Assembly (NCBI GenBank): GCA_002375985.1
Contig: DFNH01000037.1
Location: 1 to 59,938, forward strand
Source: Firmicutes bacterium UBA3572
GTDB lineage: Bacteria; Bacillota; Desulfotomaculia; Desulfotomaculales; Desulforudaceae
Direction of reading: 5' to 3'
DNA length: 59,938 nucleotides
In this document: in pieces, positions 54,004-59,938 of the stretch
Layout: every line of letters begins with the position of its first letter
Numbering within the stretch: the first letter of the stretch is position 1
The notes under the pieces: model-generated
Seen by the model: the letters and a program-made list of their open reading frames with translations, nothing else
What the model was told of the DNA's origin: nothing
The model's database searches: none
Program-made: the position numbers and the translations under genes

Positions 54004-55456
54004 TACCCTGACCGGGCGTAAAGAGCCGTTCCTACCCCGTGAGGCGGGGCGGGTGAGCATCTACGTCTGCGGACCGACCACCTATAATTATATCCATCTG
54101 GGGAACGCCCGCGCGCTGGTGGTGTTTGACACCATCCGCCGGTATTTTTTGTACCGGGGTTACCGGGTGACCTACGTACAGAACTTTACCGATGTGGACG
54201 ACAAGATTATCAACCGGGCGCGGGAAGAGGGCGTGGAGCCTGCGGCCCTGGCCGCCAAGTACGTGGACGAGTATTTCGTGGATGCCGATGCCCTCAACGT
54301 GCGGCGGGCGGACGTACACCCCAAAGTGTCCGAGCACATCCCGGAGATTATCCAACTGATCCAGGTCCTCATTGACCGGGGACTCGCTTACACGGCGAAC
54401 GGGGATGTGTATTTTGCAGTCCGCAAGTTTCCGGAATACGGCAAACTCTCCAAGCGCAGCCTCGACGATCTGCGGGCCGGTGCGCGGGTGGAGGTCGGGG
54501 AGCATAAGCGTGACCCCTTGGATTTCGCTCTCTGGAAAGCGGCTAAGCCGGGCGAGCCCTGGTGGGACAGCCCCTGGGGTCCCGGGCGTCCCGGTTGGCA
54601 TATCGAGTGCTCGGCCATGGCCCTCAAATACCTGGGAGAGGCTTTCGATATCCACGGCGGCGGGGCCGACCTGATTTTCCCGCATCACGAGAACGAGATC
54701 GCCCAGTCCGAGGGAGCAAGCAGACGGCCTTTCGCGCGTTACTGGATCCACAACGGCTTTGTCACCATCCGTCAAGAGAAGATGTCCAAGTCACTGGGTA
54801 ACGTATCCCTGGTACGTGAACTGACCCGTATCTACCCGCCGCCGGCGCTGCGTTTGTTCCTGCTTTCCAACCACTACCGCAGCCCTTTGGACTTTACGCC
54901 GGAGGCCATGGAAGCCGGGGTCCGAGCGTTGGAGCGGCTGAAAACCTCGGTGGTTTTACTCCGGGAGGTGTTGGACAACGCCCGGGTGCAGGATAACCCC
55001 GCGGACGGGGCGGCGCTGTCCGCGCGCTTGGAAGAGCTCCGGAACCGTTTCGAAGCGGCCATGGATGACGACTTCAACACGGCGCTGGCGCAGGCCGTCC
55101 TTTTCGACCTGGTCGGCGAAGTGAACAGCTACCTGCACCACGTTGACCGGCCCGACCGGGCGACCGTCCAGCGCGCTTTGGACCTTTTCGCCACTTTCAA
55201 CCGCGTGCTGGGCATTTTCCCGGAACGGGACGGACAAATGGTTGTAGAAACCGGAGTGTCGGCCGACGACTTCGCGCACCGGCTCTTGGACCTCCTGATT
55301 GCCGTGCGGCAGGAAGCCCGCCGGCGGAAGGATTTCACGACCGCGGACCGGATCCGCGACGGCTTGCGCGCCTTGGGTATTGTTTTGGAGGATACCCCGC
55401 AAGGTGTGCGTTGGAAAAGAACCGGGGCGGGAAACACGATCGGGAAAAGCAGCTAG
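53990..55456 (+). CDS. cysS: cysteinyl-tRNA synthetase
   Basis: 488 residues from TTG 53990 behind GGAGGGG, overlapping cysE by 14 bases. Class I motifs: YICGPT-type YVCGPTTYNYIHLGNAR (HIGH) and KMSKSLGN; zinc ligands in CGPT, WHIECSAM and HHENE. It attaches cysteine to tRNA-Cys. Confidence 0.96.
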   Translation: MEVFNTLTGRKEPFLPREAGRVSIYVCGPTTYNYIHLGNARALVVFDTIRRYFLYRGYRVTYVQNFTDVDDKIINRAREEGVEPAALAAKYVDEYFVDADALNVRRADVHPKVSEHIPEIIQLIQVLIDRGLAYTANGDVYFAVRKFPEYGKLSKRSLDDLRAGARVEVGEHKRDPLDFALWKAAKPGEPWWDSPWGPGRPGWHIECSAMALKYLGEAFDIHGGGADLIFPHHENEIAQSEGASRRPFARYWIHNGFVTIRQEKMSKSLGNVSLVRELTRIYPPPALRLFLLSNHYRSPLDFTPEAMEAGVRALERLKTSVVLLREVLDNARVQDNPADGAALSARLEELRNRFEAAMDDDFNTALAQAVLFDLVGEVNSYLHHVDRPDRATVQRALDLFATFNRVLGIFPERDGQMVVETGVSADDFAHRLLDLLIAVRQEARRRKDFTTADRIRDGLRALGIVLEDTPQGVRWKRTGAGNTIGKSS

Positions 55457-55498
55457 CGCAGGCACCATATAAGTAAGTGAGACAAGGAGAGTTTGACC

Positions 55499-56242
55499 GT
55501 GGGTGAAACGAAGTTAAAGGTGCTCTTGCTGGCGCACACCCCGGAACCTGAGAAGCTGGCCGCCCTGGCCGGGCGTCGGTGCTACTCGCGCTTGGATAAT
55601 GAGGCGTTGTGGCAACGCGAAGAGGATAACAACCCGGCTGCCTTCGTGGCAAAAGTGACCGGCATGGGTCACGTAACCATTATCGAGCACGCCTCCTTCA
55701 CCTTTGCGGTGGAAGGGGTGTCACGGAGCCTCCTGGCCCAGATCACCCGGCACCGCCTGGCCTCTTTTAGCGTCCAGTCTCAACGCTACGTCGGGGAAAC
55801 GGCCACCCAAAACACCGGCGGTGTGTTTGATTATGTTATCCCGCCGCGCATCGCCGCCCTAGGTGAGGGGGCGCGGGCCGAATTCGCCCGGCAGATGCGC
55901 CAGATCCAGGAATGGTACGACCACTGGGTGCAGGCGTTGGGCGGCACCCGGGACGCCTTCGAGGATGCCCGCTTTGTTCTTCCGAACGCCGCCGAGACCA
56001 AGTTCGTGTTCACCATGAACGCCCGGGAGCTTTTGCATTTTTTCACCCTGCGCTGCTGTGCGCGGGCACAGTGGGAGATCAGGGAGTTGGCCAATGCGAT
56101 CCTGCGTTTGGTGAAGCCGGTTGCCCCCACCATCTTTGCCAAGGCCGGTCCGGCCTGTCTGCGCGGCCCCTGTCCGGAAGGAGATTTCAGTTGCGGCATG
56201 ATAAATGAGGTACGTGCCCGCTATGGCACGCACCCGGAGTAA
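55499..56242 (+). CDS. thyX: flavin-dependent thymidylate synthase
   Basis: 247 residues. The ThyX motif RHRxxSxxxxSxR is present as RHRLASFSVQSQR; also IEHASFTFAVEG and FTMNARELLHFFTLR. It methylates dUMP using FAD and folate. GTG 55499 behind AAGGAGAG is chosen; TTG 55493 is too close to the site. Confidence 0.95.
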   Translation: MGETKLKVLLLAHTPEPEKLAALAGRRCYSRLDNEALWQREEDNNPAAFVAKVTGMGHVTIIEHASFTFAVEGVSRSLLAQITRHRLASFSVQSQRYVGETATQNTGGVFDYVIPPRIAALGEGARAEFARQMRQIQEWYDHWVQALGGTRDAFEDARFVLPNAAETKFVFTMNARELLHFFTLRCCARAQWEIRELANAILRLVKPVAPTIFAKAGPACLRGPCPEGDFSCGMINEVRARYGTHPE

Positions 56243-56259
56243 CCGGCCGGCGTCACGCT

Positions 56260-56505
56260 TCACTGGAGCTTGGTGTTAGGATCCATGGGGCGGTTGCCGG
56301 CTTTGTCCCCGCGCCCGTCTATCAGGTGGGTCATTCCCCGAACCAAAGTGTCATCTTCCAACACGCTGTACAGGTGATAACCGAGGTCCTCGCGGTCGAG
56401 GAGCACTTTCTCCAGCACGGCCACGGTACCCCAGTCCCTGAGTTCGTGGGCGCGGGTGGCTGGTGCAGATTGCCCGAAGGTTAAATAGCTTTGCCCGGTA
56501 TCCAA
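56260..56505 (-). CDS. possible small protein of unknown family
   Basis: About 81 codons on the minus strand (RDWGTVAVLEKVLLDRED, LGYHLYSVLEDDTLVRGM) that read like real protein, with a helical, charged core. The start (TTG) has no ribosome site and the frame overlaps the rlmB promoter, so it may be a remnant. Family unknown. Confidence 0.4.
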   Translation of the reverse strand: MDTGQSYLTFGQSAPATRAHELRDWGTVAVLEKVLLDREDLGYHLYSVLEDDTLVRGMTHLIDGRGDKAGNRPMDPNTKLQ

Positions 56506-56518
56506 ATTGGGTTAGAAT
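56491..56518 (+). promoter_or_regulatory. candidate rlmB promoter
   Basis: TTGCCC and TAGAAT with a 16-base spacer, 28 bases before the rlmB start. Confidence 0.45.
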
Positions 56519-56545
56519 AGAGGGTATCAAGGTGGGTGATTCTTC

Positions 56546-57274
56546 CTGAGTGACATCATCTACGGTCGGAACGCGGTGCGGGAGGCCCTGCGGTCCGGTC
56601 AACCGTTGCATAAATTGATCTTGGCCCGCGGTATGACGCCGTCGGTACGTCGGGAACTCATATCCCTGGCCCGCCGTCAGGGTGTGCCGGTGCAGGAGGT
56701 AGCGCGGGCGCGGTTCGACACCTTGGCTCCGGGCGCGGCGCACCAGGGAGTCCTGGCGGTGGCGGCTGAACAGGCCTACGTTGCCGTTGAGGAGTTATTG
56801 ACCGCCGAAGGTTCGCCTCTGGTCCTGGTTTTGAATGAGATTCAGGACCCTCATAACCTCGGAGCAATCCTGCGGACGGCAGAGGCGGCGGGCTGTACGG
56901 GGGCTGTGATTTCGACCCGGCGCGCGGCGGGCGTCACCCCGGCGGTGGTGAAGGCTTCGGCCGGGGCAGTCGGTTACCTGCGCGTGGCGCGCGTAACCAA
57001 CATCGCGCAGACCTTGCGCTTTTTTAAAGAGAATGGGTTTTGGGTTGTGGGGGCCGATCCCGGAGGAGATCGACTCTACTGGGAGGCCGACCTGCAGGGA
57101 CCTTTGGTTTTGGTGATCGGCGGGGAGGACCGCGGCTTGGGCCGCGTGGTGCGCGGGGAATGTGACCACCTGGTCCGGGTGCCCATGTATGGCCGGGTGG
57201 GGTCGCTGAACGCCTCGGTAGCCGCGGCCTTATTGGTCTACGAGGCTGTTCGGCAGAGGAGCGGCCGGAAGTGA
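56546..57274 (+). CDS. rlmB: RlmB-type 23S rRNA 2'-O-methyltransferase
   Basis: About 242 residues of the SpoU/TrmH family. The start is conserved as (M)SDIIYGRNAV; here the codon before Ser is CTG and an in-frame TGA lies three codons upstream, so translation probably begins at CTG, behind AAGGTGG. SPOUT motifs: LNEIQDPHNLGAILRTAEAAG, VIGGEDRGLG and VPMYGRVGSLNASVAAA. It methylates a guanosine in 23S rRNA. Confidence 0.92.
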   Translation: MSDIIYGRNAVREALRSGQPLHKLILARGMTPSVRRELISLARRQGVPVQEVARARFDTLAPGAAHQGVLAVAAEQAYVAVEELLTAEGSPLVLVLNEIQDPHNLGAILRTAEAAGCTGAVISTRRAAGVTPAVVKASAGAVGYLRVARVTNIAQTLRFFKENGFWVVGADPGGDRLYWEADLQGPLVLVIGGEDRGLGRVVRGECDHLVRVPMYGRVGSLNASVAAALLVYEAVRQRSGRK

Positions 57275-57798
57275 AGGAGAGAAGGCAAGAATACCTGCTG
57301 GTTGATGGCTATAATGTGATTTTCCAGTCCCCCGAGTTAAAGGGATTACTGGATGATCTGGAACACGCACGCCAGCGCCTGGTCGATACCCTGGTCAGCT
57401 TCGCTGTTTTATCCGGGCAAAAGATAACCGTGGTGTTTGACGCGCACTTGGTGCCTGGAGGTACAACGCACACCGAAAGACATGGCGGCGTGGAAGTGAT
57501 TTACACGGCGCAGGGAGAAACGGCCGATAATGTTATCGAGCGTTTGGCCGGCAAGCTTTCCGCTTCCGGTTTAGTTTTTGTGGTGACCGCGGATTACGCG
57601 GAGCAGCGGTTGATTTTGGGGCGGGGAGCGTTCCGGGTGCCACCGGTCGAGTTCTGGGCTAGGGTACGGCAACTCCACGATGAGGCCGGCCACGCCTACC
57701 GAAAGGATCTACCCGCGGATTGCTACCTGGAAAACCGACTCGATGAGCGGGTTCGGACGGCTCTGGAGGCCTGGCGCCACAAAAAACCGAGCGGCTGA
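57271..57798 (+). CDS. yacP: NYN domain ribonuclease (YacP/Rae1)
   Basis: 175 residues, GTG start overlapping the rlmB stop. YLLVDGYNVIFQSPEL supplies the catalytic Asp, FDAHLVPGG and VTADYAEQRL the others; PIN-like NYN fold. In Bacillus the relative Rae1 cleaves mRNA in the ribosome. Conserved between rlmB and sigH in Firmicutes. Confidence 0.93.
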   Translation: MKERRQEYLLVDGYNVIFQSPELKGLLDDLEHARQRLVDTLVSFAVLSGQKITVVFDAHLVPGGTTHTERHGGVEVIYTAQGETADNVIERLAGKLSASGLVFVVTADYAEQRLILGRGAFRVPPVEFWARVRQLHDEAGHAYRKDLPADCYLENRLDERVRTALEAWRHKKPSG

Positions 57799-57811
57799 CG
57801 GACAAGTGGGC

Positions 57812-57841
57812 TTGACTCATTCCGGAACTTTTAAGTATAAT
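57812..57841 (+). promoter_or_regulatory. sigH promoter
   Basis: TTGACT and perfect TATAAT with an 18-base spacer, 52 bases before the sigH start. Confidence 0.75.
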
Positions 57842-57893
57842 CATCACGTAAGTGACTCCTGGCTTTACACCCTTGCACGGAGGCGATAATGTC

Positions 57894-58541
57894 TTGAGCC
57901 TCAACCCCCACCTTGAACCTACGCCAGTTTATCTCTCATCATTAGAGGACGAAAAGATTGTCGAATACGCCCGGGAAGGCGATACCGAGGCGTTAGAGTA
58001 TCTTATCAATAAGTACCGTCATTTTGTCCGGGCTAAGGCGCGTTCGTATTTCCTCATCGGGGCGGACCGGGAGGACATCATCCAGGAGGGGATGATCGGT
58101 TTATTCAAGGCGATCCGCGACTTCCGCTTGGACAAACTTTCCTCTTTCCGGGCGTTCGCGGAGCTTTGCATTACCAGGCAGATCATCACCGCCATCAAGA
58201 CCGCAACCCGCCAGAAGCACATCCCGTTGAATTCTTATGTTTCTCTGAATAAACCAATTTACGACGAGGATTCCGACCGCACTCTTCTCGACGTTATCTC
58301 CGGTTCCAAGATCACCGACCCGGAGGAGCTGGTAATCAGCAGGGAAGAGTTCGACGATATCGAGGAGAAAATTGGCGAACTGCTCAGTTCGTTAGAATGG
58401 AACGTGCTGATGTCTTATTTGGACGGCAAGTCTTACCAGGAGATTGCCGAGGAATTGGACCGCCACGTGAAATCCATCGATAACGCGCTGCAGCGGGTAA
58501 AGCGCAAGCTGGAAAAATACCTTGAAAAGCGTGAAGTTTAA
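57894..58541 (+). CDS. sigH: RNA polymerase sigma-H factor
   Basis: 215 residues from TTG behind GGAGGCG. Region 2 reads YRHFVRAKARSYFLIGADRED and IIQEGMIGLFKAIRDF; region 4 has NVLMSYLDGKSYQEIAEELD. It directs early stationary-phase and sporulation genes in Firmicutes, which supports a spore-forming lineage. Confidence 0.94.
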   Translation: MSLNPHLEPTPVYLSSLEDEKIVEYAREGDTEALEYLINKYRHFVRAKARSYFLIGADREDIIQEGMIGLFKAIRDFRLDKLSSFRAFAELCITRQIITAIKTATRQKHIPLNSYVSLNKPIYDEDSDRTLLDVISGSKITDPEELVISREEFDDIEEKIGELLSSLEWNVLMSYLDGKSYQEIAEELDRHVKSIDNALQRVKRKLEKYLEKREV

Positions 58542-58560
58542 CTAGTTAGCATCAATTAAC

Positions 58561-58592
58561 CAAAAACGGGGGTTAATGCCCCGTTTTTGTTT
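58561..58592 (+). terminator. terminator after sigH
   Basis: Perfect CAAAAACGGGG/CCCCGTTTTTG stem with a seven-base loop and T-rich tail, 20 bases after the stop. Confidence 0.9.
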
Positions 58593-58673
58593 TAGCTTTT
58601 TTTGCTACCAAGTTGTATAATTAAAATAAAAGACATTTTTTAAGGAAGTCTGTCTTGAAAGGGATGTTGCCTT

Positions 58674-59237
58674 ATGAAACTTAAGAAACTTGCTCCTTGG
58701 AACTGGTTCAAAAAAGAACAGGAACAGGAGCAAGAAGGTAAACTTCTCCCTGTGTATCGGCCGGGAATGCCTGTTTATCAGGGCCTGGAGTCCCAGTTTC
58801 CCCAAGAAATCGCGCGGCTCTTTGACGACTTCTTCCGCGGCTTCCGGCTTTCAAGATGGCCGGACTTCGGTTCGGCGTTTGGTTCTACCTTCCCGGCGGG
58901 GTGGTTTAAGCCCACCCTGGACATCGGTGCGACCGAACGCGAATACACAATTACGGTGGAATTGCCTGGGGTAGAAGAAAAGGACATCTACTTGGAGCTC
59001 GCCAATGATACCTTGGTCATCCGGGGCGAGAAAAAGCAGGTAGAAGAAGAAAAAGAGAAGGATTTCTACCGGGTGGAACGTGCTTACGGTTCATTCCAGA
59101 GAGTTTTGTCGTTGCCCGAAGATGCAGATCAGGATGGCATCCAGGCCGTCTTTAAGCGGGGCGTGTTGACCATTACCGTACCGCGTAAAGCGCTGCCGGC
59201 AGCAGATACCAAAAGGATTCCGATCAAGATGGTCTAG
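58674..59237 (+). CDS. hsp20: Hsp20 family small heat-shock protein
   Basis: 187 residues. The alpha-crystallin domain starts at about residue 78 (PTLDIGATEREYTITVELPG) and includes NDTLVIRGEKK and the AFKRGVLTITVP-type GVLTITVPR; a C-terminal IPIK supplies the I-x-I anchor. Longer N-terminus than usual with a Glu/Gln-rich stretch. It holds unfolded proteins as oligomers. No CtsR box is seen upstream. TATAAT lies at 58616-58621. Confidence 0.94.
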   Translation: MKLKKLAPWNWFKKEQEQEQEGKLLPVYRPGMPVYQGLESQFPQEIARLFDDFFRGFRLSRWPDFGSAFGSTFPAGWFKPTLDIGATEREYTITVELPGVEEKDIYLELANDTLVIRGEKKQVEEEKEKDFYRVERAYGSFQRVLSLPEDADQDGIQAVFKRGVLTITVPRKALPAADTKRIPIKMV

Positions 59238-59289
59238 TATTGCGGTAGTATTTGCGGTGACGTGTGCGGGGAATTTGTTTTGCGAGGAG

Positions 59290-59318
59290 TTGACAGCCAC
59301 CGCTCCTTTTGCTAACAT
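59290..59318 (+). promoter_or_regulatory. promoter of tRNA-Thr(TGT)
   Basis: TTGACA and TAACAT with a 17-base spacer, 62 bases before the tRNA. Confidence 0.7.
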
Positions 59319-59380
59319 AAGTATGCGCTCAGGAGGCGCGGTGGACGGTACCGGCCAATGCTAGCCCGTCTACGTTTTAT

Positions 59381-59455
59381 GCCGGCGTAGCTCAGTGGCA
59401 GAGCAGCTGATTTGTAATCAGCGGGTCGGGGGTTCAAATCCCTTCGCCGGCTCCA
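59381..59455 (+). tRNA. tRNA-Thr (TGT)
   Basis: Acceptor GCCGGCG/CGCCGGC, anticodon loop TTTGTAA (TGT), CCA encoded. First of four tRNAs before tuf. Confidence 0.96.
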
Positions 59456-59480
59456 GCAAGGTGCCGGCTGGCAATTGTTC

Positions 59481-59509
59481 TTGTAAAGTATGCCGGTTTG
59501 TGATACAAT
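59481..59509 (+). promoter_or_regulatory. promoter of tRNA-fMet
   Basis: TTGTAA and TACAAT with a 17-base spacer, 17 bases before the tRNA. Confidence 0.65.
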
Positions 59510-59526
59510 GGTTGCGCTGTTGACGT

Positions 59527-59603
<77 letters not shown>

Positions 59604-59622
59604 ATATCAGCTTATCAAATGG

Positions 59623-59698
59623 GCCCATATAGCTCAGTAGGTAGAGCGTATCCTTGGTAAGGATAAGGTCGGCGGTTCGATCCCGCCTATGGGCTCCA
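59623..59698 (+). tRNA. tRNA-Thr (GGT)
   Basis: Acceptor GCCCATA/TATGGGC, anticodon loop TTGGTAA (GGT), CCA encoded. Confidence 0.95.
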
Positions 59699-59706
59699 GT
59701 TTGATT

Positions 59707-59783
59707 GGCGGAGTAGCTCAGGTTGGTAGAGCAAGCGGTTCATACCCGCTGCGTCGGGGGTTCAAGTCCCTCCTCCGCTACCA
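59707..59783 (+). tRNA. elongator tRNA-Met (CAT)
   Basis: Acceptor GGCGGAG/CTCCGCT (one G-T pair), anticodon loop TTCATAC (CAT), CCA encoded. A lysidine-modified Ile tRNA cannot be fully excluded, but the body resembles elongator Met. Confidence 0.88.
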
Positions 59784-59790
59784 GATCTTC

Positions 59791-59817
59791 AAACCAGCCG
59801 GATGGGCTGGTTTTTGT
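59791..59817 (+). terminator. terminator after the tRNA cluster
   Basis: AAACCAGCC/GGGCTGGTTT stem followed by TTTG. Confidence 0.8.
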
Positions 59818-59915
59818 CTGGCCCGGCAGGAGATTGCCTTTGTTTAGCGAATAAACATCTTGGCGTTGGACAAATAAGTAATAACCATTTTGTGTCTTTC
59901 GAGGAGGTCGGGCGA

Positions 59916-59938
59916 ATGGCGAAACCCAAATTTGAGCG
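59916..59938 (+). CDS. tuf: elongation factor Tu, first codons only
   Basis: The window ends after seven codons, MAKPKFE, the usual start of EF-Tu. GAGGAGGT precedes the ATG, and a tRNA cluster followed by tuf is the expected order after sigH in this group. Confidence 0.75.

Overview
The window looks like a chromosome segment of a GC-rich, spore-former-type anaerobic Firmicute, in the Peptococcaceae / Desulfotomaculum–Pelotomaculum–Desulforudis neighbourhood. Reasons: the classical clostridial/bacillar order ctsR-mcsA-mcsB-clpC-radA-disA-carD-PIN/TRAM-ispDF-cysE-cysS-thyX-rlmB-yacP-sigH-tRNAs-tuf occupies the right third; an exported [FeFe] hydrogenase, desulfoferrodoxin, rubredoxin and a flavodiiron protein point to an H2-metabolising obligate anaerobe; start codons are often TTG or GTG behind strong GGAGG sites. 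The genus is an inference from gene content and order, not from a database match.

Layout. 1-155: tRNA-Asn with its own promoter. 155-5650: a decayed accessory zone with a wrecked type I restriction-modification locus (truncated, frameshifted hsdM; twice-frameshifted DUF1016 nuclease fused by a deletion to the C-terminal third of hsdR), a transposase remnant and one intact AAA/DUF4143 ATPase. 5650-9440: a structured-looking leader and a large PocR-PAS-GGDEF-HD-GYP c-di-GMP enzyme. 9480-16190: nitrogen assimilation (asnB, PII, Amt, a class I glutamine amidotransferase, glutamine-dependent NAD synthetase), with a possible ANTAR-type attenuator before PII-amt. 16530-27600: a compact four-gene cluster (DUF499 ATPase, unrecognised 202-aa protein, DUF1156 DNA methyltransferase, PLD-like/SNF2 helicase), which by content resembles the helicase-methylase-ATPase (Hma) class of candidate phage-defence systems. 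28020-31000: a hydrogenase-maturation-protease-like protein lacking the expected metal ligands, a Tat-exported [FeFe] hydrogenase and a broken 4Fe-4S membrane protein. 31060-36410: second tRNA-Asn, UbiD decarboxylase, the divergent abl pair for N-acetyl-beta-lysine, a HAD phosphatase. 36550-40210: a minus-strand oxygen-defence operon: selenocysteine peroxiredoxin, desulfoferrodoxin, rubredoxin, flavodiiron protein, ferritin-like protein, Fur/PerR regulator. 40210-42400: a graveyard (ABC permease, IS21 IstB remnant, orphan hicB with a hicA stub). 43000-59938: the conserved core listed above.

The most notable points are (1) the peroxiredoxin whose catalytic cysteine is an in-frame UGA with a SECIS-like hairpin just after it, which conventional annotation would split into two broken genes; (2) the four-gene defence-like island; (3) the decayed restriction locus with a visible deletion junction; and (4) the candidate antiterminator leader of the PII-ammonium transporter operon.

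How genes work together: PII senses the nitrogen/energy state and gates Amt, whose ammonium and the cell's glutamine feed AsnB and NadE. In the oxygen-defence operon, desulfoferrodoxin reduces superoxide to peroxide, peroxiredoxin removes peroxide, rubredoxin passes electrons to the flavodiiron protein, which reduces O2, and the PerR-like repressor probably controls the set. CtsR represses its own operon (McsA, McsB, ClpC) through an operator that overlaps the promoter.
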